Shown in pieces: positions 31,605 to 43,040 of a stretch of 64,000 nucleotides of DNA (its first letter is position 1; each line of letters starts with the position of its first letter). Below the pieces are notes generated by a model, which saw only the letters and a list, made by a program, of their open reading frames with translations, was not told the DNA's origin and made no database searches. The stretch is taken from NCBI RefSeq assembly GCF_033568475.1, contig NC_133122.1, positions 165,008,130 through 165,072,129 on the forward strand. Direction: 5' to 3'. The DNA comes from Henckelia pumila (taxonomy: Eukaryota; Streptophyta; Magnoliopsida; Lamiales; Gesneriaceae). The position numbers and the translations under genes were made by a program.

Positions 31605-34600
31605 GTGGAATTAGGTGAGAATGTATCTGCAATGATCCAAAGAAAATTACCCGCCAAATGCAAAGATCCAGGTATGTTCTCCATCCCATGCACTATAGGA
31701 AATATTAAACTTGAAAAAGCCATGTTAGATCTAGGAACATTAATTAATGTTATGTCATACTCTATTTATGCATCCTTGAAACTTGGCCCATTGAATAAGA
31801 CTGGAATTGTCATAAAATTATCCGATAGGTCTAATGCATATCCTAGGGGAATAGTCGAAGATGTGTTAGTGCAAGTGAATGAGTTAGTTTTTCCTGCCGA
31901 CTTTTATGTGCTAGACATGGAAAACGGTGATCATAATAGTCCTATTTTGTTAGGCAGGCCGTTTTTGAAAACTTTCATGACAAAAATTGATGTTCACAGT
32001 GGCACACTCATTATGGAATTTGATGGCGAGATTGTGAAATTTAATATTTATGATGCCATGAAATTTCCTGATAGCGATGATTGTGTGTTTTCTGTTGACA
32101 TTGTGGATTTCTTGGCACAAGATTTTTGTGAGCATACAGGAACCGATGATCTAGAGGTGGCTATTATAGCACCCATTATGCAGACGGAAGATGGGATTCG
32201 ATGCTGTCAAGAAGTGGAAGAGATTGAGAAAATTCTGAATAGTTCACCTGAGCTACCTCAGTCAGGTAATGTCTCTTACATATCCTTACCAATCTCTAAT
32301 ACTAGGCGTCTTCCATCTGTTTTGCAGGCGCCAATGATCGAGCTAAAGACGCTTCCAAACCACCTTAAGTATGTTTTCCTTGGAGAAGGAGAAACACTAC
32401 CTGTCATTATCTCCAGCAGCTTGGAAGCCGAACAAGAAGAACAACTGGTCAAGGTTCTGAAGGAGAATAAAAATGCTATTGGGTGGACCATAGCAGATAT
32501 CAAAGGAATTATCCCGTCTACATGCATGCACCGAATTCTGATGGAGGATGGGGTAAATCCCTCACGTCAACCGCAAAGGAAATTAAATCCACCAATGATG
32601 GAGGTGGTCAAAGCGGAAATTCTGAAGTTACTTGAAGTTGGGGTCATCTACCCAATTTCTGACAGTCAGTGGGTCAGTCCGGTACAAGTGGTGCCCAAGA
32701 AAACTGAAATTACAGTGGTGAAAAATAAGGACGACGAGTTGGTCCCCACCCGTATTCAAAATGGGTGGAGAGTTTGTATTGATTATAGGAAGCTGAATGC
32801 AGGAACCCGAAAGGACCACTTCCCTCTTCCCTTTATTGACCAAATGATTGAAAGGTTAGCATGTCATCCTTACTATTGTTTTCTTGATGGTTATTCTGGT
32901 TATTTTCAGATTGCGATTGCACCAGAAGATCAGGAGAAGACGACATTCACATGCCCATTTGGAACTTTTGCATACCGATGCATGCCCTTTGGTCTATGCA
33001 ATGCACCGGCTACTTTCCAACGGTGTATGGTTAGTATATTTTCTGATTTTGTAGAGCACATATTAGAAGTCTTCATGGATGATTTTACTGTCTATGGTAA
33101 CTCTTTCAAAGACTGTCTGTCTAATCTTGCTCTAGTTCTTAAAAGGTGTGTCAAAACCAACCTGGTTCTTAATTCTGAAAAATGTCATTTTATGGTTGGA
33201 CAAGGTATAGTGTTTGGTCATGTCGTCTCATCTAAGGGGATGGAGGTAGATAAAGCTAAAATTGATATTATTCAGTCTCTACCTTACCCCGTAAGTGTGC
33301 GGGAGGTGCGCTCTTTTCTTGGCCATGCAGGTTTTTAAAGGAGATATATTCAGGATTTTGCCAAGATTGCATCCCCTATGTGCAAACTGCTACAGAAGGA
33401 TGTGTCGTTTGAATTCAATGAGCCACGCAAAACTGCTTTTGATAAACTCAAGGACTCATTGACTTCAGCGCCGATCATCCAACCACCGGACTGGACCAAG
33501 CCATTTGAAATCATGTGTGACGCCAGTGATTATGCCGTAGGAGCGGTATTGGGACAAAAAGTTGGGAAGGCATCGCACGCTATCTATTACGCTTCGCGCA
33601 TTCTGAACGATGCCCAACAAAACTACTCCACTACTGAAAAGGAGCTTTTAGCTGTAGTTTTTGCTTTAGAGAAATTTCGTTCATATTTACTTGGTGCTAA
33701 AGTTATTGTTTATTCTGATCATGCAGCTCTTCGTTTTCTGATGGCGAAGAAGGAGGCAAAACCAAGACTGATAAGATGGATACTACTGCTGAGCGAATTT
33801 GATGTGGAGATTAAGGACAAGAGAGGGACCGAAAATCGAGTGGCTGACCACTTGAGTCGTTTAGTTCATGTTGAAGAAGAGCTGAAGTTACAAGAAGAAT
33901 TTCTTGATGAGCAGTTATTTTCAGTCAGCCCGGAACTACCATGGTACGCAAATATTGTAAATTATTTAGTTACTAATGGATTTCCTTCTGAATTCTCTAA
34001 GGCACAGAAAGATAAGGTCCGAAGTGATGCTAAATATTATGTGTGGGATGATCCATACTTGTGGAAGCACTGTGCTGATCAAGTCATACGACGATGTGTA
34101 TCTGCAAGCGAGGTAATCCCAATTCTCACATTTTGTCACTCATATGCTTATGGTGGCCATTTTGGAGCAAAAAGGACAGCTAGGAAGGTATTGGACTGTG
34201 GATTTTTCTGGCCATCCATATTTCGAGATGCTTACATGTTTTGTAAGTCATGCGCTCAATGCCAAAAGATAGGTAATATATCCCAGCGTAAGGAGATGCC
34301 TCAGCAACCCATTTTAATATGTGAAATCTTTGATGTATGGGGCATCGACTTCATGGGGCCTTTTCCTAGTTCATATGGATTTATTTATATATTACTTGCT
34401 GTGGATTATGTCTCGAAATGGATGGAAGCCAAGGCCACCCGCACTGACGATTCTAAAGTGGTTGCAGAATTCATTCAGCATAATATTTTCTCTAGGTTTG
34501 GAATCCCAAGAGCCTTCATTAGTGATAGAGGAACGCACTTCTGCAACCGGACTGTGTCTAGTTTATTGAAGAAATATCATGTGATGCACAAACTCTCCAC

Positions 34601-35244
34601 TGCGTATCACCCGCAATCGAATGGCCAAGCCGAGGTCTCAAATCGAGAAATCAAATCCATTTTGGAGAAAATAGTGAATCCTACTAGGAAAGACTGGAGT
34701 TTACGCTTGGATGATGCACTGTGGGCATACAGAACCGCGTTCAAGACACTGATTGGGATGTCCCCATATCGATTGATTTTTGGGAAACCATGTCATCTTC
34801 CTGTCGAATTGGAGCATCGAGCCTACTGGGCTATTAAATTTCAACATGCAGACGGATGAGAGTGGAGCGCATCAGAAGTTGCAGTTACAAGAACTAGAAG
34901 AGATACGCAATGATGCATATGCGAGCTCAAAGATTTACAAGGACAAGACAAAGGCCTTCCACGACAAGATGATCTCTAGAAGGGCGTTTGAAGTCGGTCA
35001 AAAAGTTTTGCTCTATCACTCACGACTTCGATTAGTCCCAGGTAAATTGCGTTCTAGATGGATTGGCCCGTTTGTTATTACTGATGTCTTTCCTCATGGT
35101 GCAGTGGAAATAAAAAGCTTGGAAACTGCGAAAACATTCAAGGTGAATGGCCAACGATTGAAGCATTATTTCGAAGGGGTCCAAGCGACTGCGGAAGAGG
35201 ATGCGCATGATCTCACTCTAGATGACCCGCCAAATGTCGACTAA
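31605..35244 (+). pseudogene. Athila pol: protease, RT, RNase H, integrase
   Basis: It is in the same frame as gag. The protease-like segment has Asp-Leu-Gly-Thr (about 31720). RT has FMDD at about 33072-33083. A TAA at 33336 interrupts the frame in the sequence between RT and RNase H. RNase H shows [10 protein letters not shown] (about 33510). Integrase has an HHCC finger (34138-34262), Asp residues near 34346 and 34522, and Glu near 34632. A one-base shift near 34842 moves the integrase C terminus to another frame (34843-35244; [11 protein letters not shown]). No chromodomain is present, as expected for Athila. Confidence 0.9.
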
Positions 35245-36067
35245 ATCACGGCATGCAATCGAGCTATAGACTGACTGCAAATTTAGCGCTGACTGGGAGA
35301 CAACCCAGTGTTTCTTTCCCTTCTGCTTTTGCTCTTTTTTATGCTTTTGCTTCACAGTTTTTCTTGTTTTTTCGTAATCCCGCTCGATCCGCAAATTCTT
35401 GCCGATCGAGCGAGAGCTCTTTTCATTCAAGTCAGTAAGTTGGCCATTTTTCCTCGCTCAATCCGCAATATATTGCAGATCGAGTGAGAGCTCTTTCCTT
35501 CGGGACAGTAGGTTTTCTATTTTCTCTCGCTCGATCGGCAACTTCTTACCAATCGAGCGGGAGCACTTTTGCTTGGGCAGTGATATTCATATTTTTGTGT
35601 CGCTCGATCCGCAACATCTTGCAGATCGAGCGACAACACTTTTCCCTTAAATAAAATGCAGACTGCCTTCTTTTTCTTTCTTTCCTTCCCCTATTTCTCT
35701 CCCTCTCGTTCTAAATCCCTAACCCCCAAATTTTTGCTTACAAATTTCGTCTCTTTTTAATTCCTTTTTGGATTTTTCAATCCACAGGGATCTCTCGGAA
35801 GCAATGCAACAACTTTTCGGACGCAATCATCATCGATCATCTTCTCCGGCCTCTCTCTCGTCGGAACTTTGCTCAGCCGCCGGTCGACGTTCTCGATTTT
35901 TCTTGTCGTGGGTTATTTTCATCGGGCTTTTATGCTCTTCGGCATCTCTCGGACGTTGTGTTTCGTTGTTGCTCTTGTACTCTTCAAAGAGTTTCCGGTT
36001 TATTCTTCGCACGAAAAGTGTTCGACAAATTGCATCTTTCCCTTTCGCTATCATCTTCCTACTATCA
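35245..36067. other. Untranslated spacer between Athila integrase and ORF3, with hairpin array
   Basis: It contains the conserved TTAGCGCTGACTGGGAG segment (about 35284-35300), then four hairpins (35385-35640), then a CT-rich leader up to the ORF3 start. A longer in-frame extension upstream of 36068 is open but low-complexity and probably untranslated. Confidence 0.6.
35385..35640. repeat. Four-hairpin array downstream of Athila integrase
   Basis: Units lie near 35383, 35455, 35525 and 35600, with arms CGCTCGATCCGCAA (or close) and TTGCAGATCGAGCG around 2-6 nt loops. Spacing is about 70-75 bp. The same arm family is found in the Athila LTR and in Tekay-3. Confidence 0.9.
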
Positions 36068-37189
36068 ATGGGGCCTAAACGCGTCCGACGCCAAGGCGAA
36101 TCCTCTTCTCGGGCAGCTGAACGTTCTTATGCCGAGTTCACCGGGCTTTTTGTCAATGACACCGCTCGTGATCGGTACATCGAAGCCAAGGTTATTCGTT
36201 CACCCATTCCTGAACGTGGCTTTGAGGAAGACTTGGCCTATCCAGATATCGTTCGGACGATTCATGAGCATGGTTGGGCAAAATCCTGTGCGTCACCTCC
36301 CCCCGCTGTAGTGCCGCTTGTCCGCGAATTCTATGCCAATGCAGCGGAGAGAACCGATAGCAAAGCATTTGTTCGGGGGAAGCTGATTTCCTTTTTACCC
36401 CATGAGCTGAATGCTTTATTTGAAATACCAGAGGTGGATGATTCACTCTACCAAAGCCTCCAAGCCGGCCCGGACTTGGACGAGTTACTTGAACAACTGG
36501 CATACCCCGGCGCTACATGGGTTGACCCAATTTCTATCGTTAACTTCAAGGAGCGGTTCTTACGTGTGCTTCCTGCATCGTGGTATGCTTTCGTGATTCG
36601 GCGTCTGATGCCGATATTACATTCCAGCGACGTCAGTCTAGAGCGCGCCACCATTCTTTATGCGCTTGAAGTGGATGCACCAATTAATGTGGGTCGTATT
36701 CTTCATAGTGAGATCCACAAGTCCATCCATAATATCACGGTGGGTCTCTATTTTCCCATGATTATCACCTGTCTATGCATACGTGCCGGGGTGGTTGTTC
36801 GGAATGATGAAGAGTGGTTGCAGCCTCAGCGCCCACTCGACTTCGCCTTTATCGAAGCAAAGAGGGCACATCGTGTCAAGTATTTTATGAGGGACGGTCA
36901 CTTCCAACAACCGCCAGCCCCTCAAAGGCCGCCTCCACCTCATCGTCGTTCCCAAGCCGATGCCATCCGTGAACTCACCACCTTTGCTCAACATCAGGAT
37001 GCATACAATACGGTGGCGGCGCATAATTCGCAAGCTCTGGATGCTATGATGCGAAATCTCACATTGCACTTTGGTCTAGATCAAAATGCTGTTCCGGCTG
37101 CTCTACCGTATCCACCGCCCTTCCCTTTCCAATATGCCTCTCCTGTCATTCCTCCGGAGGCTGAAGAGGAAGACGCCACAGACCTGTAA
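36068..37189 (+). CDS. Athila ORF3: putative plant transposon protein (env-position ORF)
   Basis: 373 aa from the ATG at 36068 (MGPKRVRR), with no stops. The start is basic and Ser-rich. A central domain (about residues 20-260) has RERFVRGKLISFLPHELNALFEIP-like and WYAFVIRRLMPILHSS, LYALEVDAPINVG words. It resembles the domain often annotated in plants as 'putative plant transposon protein'. A Pro-rich and Gln/His-rich C terminus follows, ending in an acidic tail. No signal peptide or membrane helix is obvious, so it is not an evident envelope protein. It is the only intact reading frame of this element. Upstream in-frame codons from 35768 are open but likely leader. A decayed relative lies at 27298-27506. 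Confidence 0.7.
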   Translation: MGPKRVRRQGESSSRAAERSYAEFTGLFVNDTARDRYIEAKVIRSPIPERGFEEDLAYPDIVRTIHEHGWAKSCASPPPAVVPLVREFYANAAERTDSKAFVRGKLISFLPHELNALFEIPEVDDSLYQSLQAGPDLDELLEQLAYPGATWVDPISIVNFKERFLRVLPASWYAFVIRRLMPILHSSDVSLERATILYALEVDAPINVGRILHSEIHKSIHNITVGLYFPMIITCLCIRAGVVVRNDEEWLQPQRPLDFAFIEAKRAHRVKYFMRDGHFQQPPAPQRPPPPHRRSQADAIRELTTFAQHQDAYNTVAAHNSQALDAMMRNLTLHFGLDQNAVPAALPYPPPFPFQYASPVIPPEAEEEDATDL

Positions 37190-38849
37190 ACCAGGGGAGT
37201 CCCGTTTTTAGTTTTTGCATTTTATTCTGTTTAGTTGTTTGGTTAAGTTTTTGTTATCATGCATTGAGGACAATGTCTAGTTTTAGTGTTGGGGGGGGGG
37301 GGGGGGGGGTTAATTAATGCATGCATTTCATTGGCATTGTTATTTTGTTGCGTTATTGCATTTAGTTCATTTTCGAGTTTTTGCATTTTGTTGCATTTTG
37401 TATTGAGTTGAGAAAGAAACGGGAAGCATGGCCAATGATGACGCTTTGTTTGTTTATTACATGCCCATCTGACGAGTTTTTGCACTAATGGAACTTCGTA
37501 GACGAGTGAACTCTTACATACTCTGTGAATTACACTCAAATCTGAATTTTGAAACATACAAACGTGGATAGGATTGAGGCATTGTTTGGATTATTTGGGC
37601 CTCAATTTTCTTGAATATTTTATCCTTAGATGTCCTTTGAGCCTTTACATATATATGAGCACATGAGGTGCATATTTCTGAATTGTGTGTGAAAATCATC
37701 GTTTACTGTTGATGATTTCTCTTCTTTGCACTGACTAAAGTTTGTATGAGTTGATTGTGAATTGAGACATGTCTAGAACTTGTTCGAACATCCCTCGAGG
37801 CACAATACGGGTATACTGTGACTTAGGAATGAGATAGACAATTTTTCTGAATTAGATTGAGCCTTTCAAGCCACCCTTAATACATTATGTCCCTAGTACC
37901 TCTTTTCAACCTAATTGAAAACGAATGGCATGCGTGAAAACATATGATAAACCCCCATTTGACATTTTTTCGAGGTCCTACAACTACTACCTGCAGCTTA
38001 AACACTATTTCCTACCTTTAGGGAGTAATTGCATGTTTGATTTTTATACTCTTGATTTGAATGCTAATAAATGGATAGTGTGTTGAGAAGTAAAAATGGA
38101 AAAAAAATCAAAAGAAGTGTAGTAGTGGAGGGGATGAGAAATAAAAGAAAGAAATAGATTGGGTGGAAGGAAGAAATCTGAAAAAAAAAAAAAAGAAAAA
38201 AAAAAGAGGAAAGAGGAGACTGTGAACAAAAGGCGAGTTGAAAATGAAAAAAAATGGAGTTGAAGGAATGAAAAGAGTTTGCCGTGTGAATGAAAAAGAG
38301 TGGATTTAAGAGATAAAATCAAATTTTACTCCCTCTTTGAATTCTTTCCTTAGTTTGTAGCCATAAGCCAGCCTTACATTATAAACCGAATAAGATCTTT
38401 TGACCGAGTCACAGTCGCCCAATATACTAGTGGAGAGGAGTTGTGCGAATTTTGCCTATGGACTGTCAATTGACACGATTGATGAGTATGAATTTTTATC
38501 AAAACACTTACACACTTGATTCCTTTGTGTTTAACCGATGATGAGTGTGTTGATTTGATTTCTATTCATTATAATCCTATGAAACCATGAAAAGTCCTTA
38601 TGATCTATGAATATGTGAATTAGATTTGGAGGCGAGTGTTTGGAACATGAGTTGCGGGGTTTGTAAGTTTGTGTGGTGAAATCAGTCTGGTCTTAAAAAT
38701 TTTTGAAAATAATGTGAGTTGGATGGATGGATTTGAAAAGTTTGAAAAATGAACTGAGGCCTGTACCCCATAGTATTTCTTGATTCTCGTTTGCATTTTT
38801 GTTTTGCATACTTACTCGAGGGCGAGTAAGGATTAGGTGTGGGGGAGTT
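37190..38849. other. Athila 3' untranslated region with 19-G run
   Basis: After ORF3 comes GCATTGAGGACAATGTC and then an uninterrupted run of 19 G at 37291-37309. Next is about 1.5 kb without coding sequence, including A-rich, purine-biased stretches (38095-38240). A second G-rich tract (38834-38847) abuts the 3' LTR and is the functional-looking polypurine tract. Confidence 0.7.
38834..38847 (+). other. Polypurine tract of Athila
   Basis: AGGTGTGGGGGAGTT is next to the 3' LTR start at 38850. Confidence 0.8.
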
Positions 38850-40243
38850 TGATAGTTGCATTTTTTATTGCATTTGTAATGTCATTTTGTTGTTGTTTTG
38901 CATTAGTTTACATGTTTTATTTTAGCATTTTATTCGTATTGCATTTTTCGTGTTTGCATGATGGGATTCTTGTTTTTGTGGTTAGGTCGCTTATTTTGCG
39001 GACTAAGATGGAACCTCGAAGGAATGGAATATGCTAAAGAATTCTGGAGAAGTCATGCCGATCGATCCGCAAGAGTTTGTAGATCGAGCAGGTGCTTATA
39101 TTTTGAAGACAATGGACTTGGACATTTTCTGCCGATCGATCCGCAGAAGTTTGCAGATCGAGCGACACATGTTTTATGCGAGGCAGAGAGTTTATAATTT
39201 TTACGCCGATCAATCCGCAGAATGTTGCCGATCGAGCGGGCGTCTTTTTTTTTGGAAACATTATTTTAATTTTGGTAACTTTGTTATTTTAGTTCCTAGC
39301 CTCTATTAGACTCTTAATTCCGTTTTAGAGGGATTATCATCAGACTTTTTGGAGGGATTATGGGGGAGGCTAGGTTTTGTTCTTGAAGATTACTCTCTAG
39401 TTTTCTTCTTTTCTTTAAATTTTTATGAATTTAATTCTGAATCGTTGTAGCTAACTTTTTAATACTTGATTAAGGAAGACGAAGCCCTTGATTAATTTAT
39501 TCGTGAGATTTGTGTTTTACAAAGCTTGATTATTGTTGAGTATCAATAATTATTCTGATTTATTTTATGATTGTATGTTTGATTATTAGTTTGATCACCT
39601 GATAATTCTTATATAAAATCTACTGCTAAATGGGAGTTTGAATCCGTAATTGTTTGAACTATCTGATTTGCGAAGCAACTACAATTAACAATCGTCCGCT
39701 TGTGAGATTAAGAATTGTAGGGATAGTAATTGACTAGGCTAAATTCATCCGCTTGTGCATGAGTTGTCTAGATTTATCAGTTTCACTAGTTTGCATGCTA
39801 TCGTGGGTTTAAATCTAATCGCTTGTATTAGGTTAATTCATTGGTAAGGGTTATCTTAGAACGCTTGTGTCTAGTTAATTACAATTAAGGTGAAACAGAA
39901 ATTTAATTTTCAATGATGAATATTCAACAGGATTAAATATTTTTAGATAATCGATGATCGAACGAATGAAATCAAGGGTGTAGTTGATCAAAACCAAGGC
40001 TTGTCTCTTAGAATTTTCCGTTGTGATTTGATTGTGCTTGGTAATTGATAGAATTGCACTCATAATTGTTTTTAAATTGTAGTGGATAAGTTTCAAACCA
40101 AAAAACCCTTTTTATTATTTTTGTTTATTTAGAACACATTAAAATTTACCTTTCCTCGTGGGAACGATCCCTACTCACATTACTGCAATAATTGTTTATC
40201 TGATTGAGTCGGGTAATTTGGGCGTACACGATAAGCGCTACCA
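38850..40243 (+). repeat. Athila 3' LTR
   Basis: It is 1,394 bp and nearly identical to 28326-29722. It holds the same three hairpins at about 39059-39240, with a few C/T changes. Confidence 0.95.
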
Positions 40244-40248
40244 ACAGT
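40244..40248. other. Target-site duplication of Athila, right (ACAGT)
   Basis: Identical to 28321-28325. Confidence 0.95.
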
Positions 40249-40939
40249 GGTCTGGGTTTTATCCACATGTCCGTTCTCTACCGGAAGTTCCAATTGCTTA
40301 AACATCCATTTAAGCCTTGAATAATTATGTAATTACTTAAATCGAGGTACGGGTTACTACATTCTCCCCACCTTTAGATATTTCATCCGTGAAATAAAAT
40401 CTAAAGAATAATTAACATAACAATATGAAACATCAAATCATGTTTATTACAACAACTGTAATTACATCATTACATGGTAATCAAAAGTACAAAACAAACA
40501 ACTCAGGATATTCTGCTTGCATACGACTCTCGGTTTCCCAAGTTGCTTCTTCAACGCCTCGGCGCTGCCATTGTACCATCACAAGTGGTATAGTCTTGTT
40601 CCGAAGAACTTTCTCCTTCCTGTCTAGGATACGGAGTGGTCGTTCAACATATGACAAATATGGCTCTAGCTGAACATTAGTAGGCTGGATAATATGAGAT
40701 TCATCAGCTATGTACTGTCGAAGTAACGACACATAGAAAACATCGTGTATACTGGAAATATATGGCGGTAACGCCAAACGATATGCAACATCTCCGATCT
40801 TTTTCAGTATCTGGAAAGACCCAATAAAGCGAGGTGACAACTTGTCTTTCACACCAAATCTCATCACCTTCCTGAAAGGTGATACTCGCAAAAATACATA
40901 TTCACCAGGCTCAAACTGAACTCGCAAAAATACATATTC
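40249..40939 (-). mobile_element. Second truncated Tekay 3' end joined to the Athila relic
   Basis: Read on the plus strand: about 20 bp continuing the Athila relic, then from about 40268 the end of a Tekay LTR (to 40363) and its polypurine tract. The minus-strand integrase C terminus follows (40927-40481; open for 148 codons, chromodomain-like end intact). The sequence breaks at 40921-40939, where a 19-bp word from the integrase (40885-40903) is repeated. This copy is distinct from 25411-27297 because both contain the same integrase end. Confidence 0.75.
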
Positions 40940-42950
40940 CCAAGCATGATATTGAATTATTTACGCTAGGCTCAAAATACATATATTTAGAGGACGCGAA
41001 ACAGTTGAATTACGATCGACTCTTTCAAACAACATCTCAATACATGCGAAGAAATCATGTGGAAGTAAAATAAAGCTTATACATAGCAAAATATGAATGA
41101 TATGGTATTTTCTCAAAAAAAAAAATGAATGATATGGTGTACAACAGATTTTAAAGCAATAACATAATCTTTTAAAGCATATACATAAGCCACTTACTTG
41201 ATTCACATGAAAAAAGGGGATTCAATTGACTGTTCTTTGGCCGAAACCTTGTTTGAAATCGGGCAGCACTTCCTTGCTTGATCTTGGGCGGACCTTGGGT
41301 TTAAGACTACACGGAATTTCCAATACCCTAACCCTTATTTTCTCGAATTTCTAGAAGAAGAGGTCTCGTGTTAGGTGTGCTCATGCCTTCACCTTGGTGT
41401 GGTATTTTTAGGGAGGAAAAAGAGTAGATGGAATGTTTTCACTTAATTGGCCTTGATGGTCACATATTAAGGTCCTTAAAGGGGTCATTAACCTTGATTT
41501 ATTGTCTTTTAATAATCTCATAATGGCTTATCATAATGATGAATATGAGGTTACAAATGGTTTCCATTCCTATTCAAAATCAGCCTTAAAAATCGAATTG
41601 AATTGACTTGATTGGTGACATCAAAGTCTTTTAATTTTAGGGAGAGTGGTGGTTACAATCCTAAAAAATGAAAATAATGTGGCTAATTAATCATGAATGG
41701 TTTCTTTTCCAAAATTTTGATTTTCTTGGGATGCAAGTTTCGAAATAGGGCTGCAATAATTAAGTCTATATGAGCTGAATTTGTCCCAATTCTTGGGTTG
41801 CATTATCTCAATTTTTCTGGGCTTTTCCTTAAAAATCGGGTTCTCACAATATCAAATCTATCATTTTTAGTAGATCAGTTGGCTCTTTAGACATCACCAG
41901 ATCTTTAAAGAAGGTCTAAGGATAATCAAACAGAGTATGTCGTCGATCAATGTTAGAGGCAAAATCAAGTAGAAAAGTATTCTCACCGACAATTTCAATC
42001 TTCGCCGTTTTTTTCTCTTGAAGGATGCGAGGCATCTAGGTACGGAATGTTTCACGATTAATTGCTTTAGGTGATAGTACTTTGCCCACTAGACACGATT
42101 CTAATCGTCTAAGTCCTTGTGAAGTTAGATCCGCCGAGACATGACACGTTCTTCTCGGTGGCTAGAAGAAAGTTTCAATGAGCTCACACGTCTTGCAATC
42201 TCCCATAGCTAAACCTCTTTGGCTTACGAACTGAATCAGGAAATACCTATCCAAGATAGGAGAGCACCCACAAGGGAATGAGAGAGACTTTTGTCATTGT
42301 AATTTAAAAGAAAATTTGTTTTAAAAAATATATGTATACTTATTTATTAAGTGTGAGGTTTTAGAGAAATCAACTTGTTCTCTTGGTTGGTCTTAATTTG
42401 AATTTCAAATTATTTGAAAAAAATAGTGAGAAATAACTAATATAAATATATAATTCATGATCTTTTAACTATTAATCATAAATTTATGATTAATATTTAA
42501 CCCAAAAAACATTCATTTTTTATTCCCATAAATTTGTTAGATTTTTTTTTCCAAAATTTATTTTAATAAAAAAAAATCAATTTCTTCTTGATACAAGGGC
42601 ACCGTTTGGTACATGAGATGAAAGTGTGATGAGACACAAATTTTTACTCATCCTATATTTTTCTCATTTTTTTGTTAACCTAATGATATCTCATGGCCCG
42701 GTATAACTTTAGATGTAGACTTGATGACAAATACCTCTTAACTCATGGTATTAGTGGAGGATGAGTGTCATATAAGTGAAATTATATAAAATTAACAATG
42801 ATAATTAAAAAAACAAACACAATAATCCTACAAAATAAACATACAAAACAATATATTATTTATATATATGTCTTACTTATCCACGTTTCAATCATGTTTT
42901 TATTCATTTATCACACCTCCAATCGGTATCGAGGAGTGCAAATACGCTGG
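40940..42950. other. Repeat-derived intergenic region upstream of the HMCES-like gene
   Basis: 40928-41073 has a short plus-strand frame with HIPKHDIEL, which resembles the Athila-relic ORF3 word HIPKRDIEL. The next about 1.2 kb has LTR-like composition without defined ends. At about 42598-42790 a segment with GGGCACCGTTTGGTA and rearranged words looks like a MITE. No gene is seen. Confidence 0.4.
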
Positions 42951-43012
42951 TATATTATTGTGACAAAGCTTGACGCGAGCATTGAGGACAGTTGTTTTTC
43001 CTTTCCACCGCC

Positions 43013-43020
43013 TTTCCCGC
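43013..43020 (+). promoter_or_regulatory. E2F-type site upstream of the HMCES-like gene
   Basis: TTTCCCGC fits the E2F consensus TTTSSCGC and lies 20 bp before the ATG at 43041. E2F sites mark plant genes expressed at G1/S, which suits a replication-linked repair protein. A TATA-like GGTATATT occurs near 42949. Confidence 0.5.
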
Positions 43021-43040
43021 TCAGTTGACCGAAGGCGAGA

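Larger units (their letters stand above)
28326..40243 (+). mobile_element. Full-length Athila-type Ty3/gypsy retrotransposon
   Basis: This is an 11,918-bp element with LTRs 28326-29722 and 38850-40243 and the 5-bp duplication ACAGT. It has a tRNA-Asp-type primer-binding site and gag-pol essentially in one frame with four stops. A hairpin block and a third ORF lie downstream of integrase, followed by a long 3' region and a polypurine tract. The LTRs differ at few positions. Athila elements are large, abundant in heterochromatin and often carry an extra ORF where retroviruses have env. Confidence 0.95.

Noticed and set aside
36068..37189. Athila ORF3 as a true envelope gene.
   Set aside because: No signal peptide, no transmembrane helix and no fusion-type segment were seen; it resembles a plant transposon-associated protein.
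25411..40939. The two truncated Tekay pieces as halves of one element split by Athila.
   Set aside because: Both contain the same integrase C terminus and LTR end, so they are two copies, not complementary halves.
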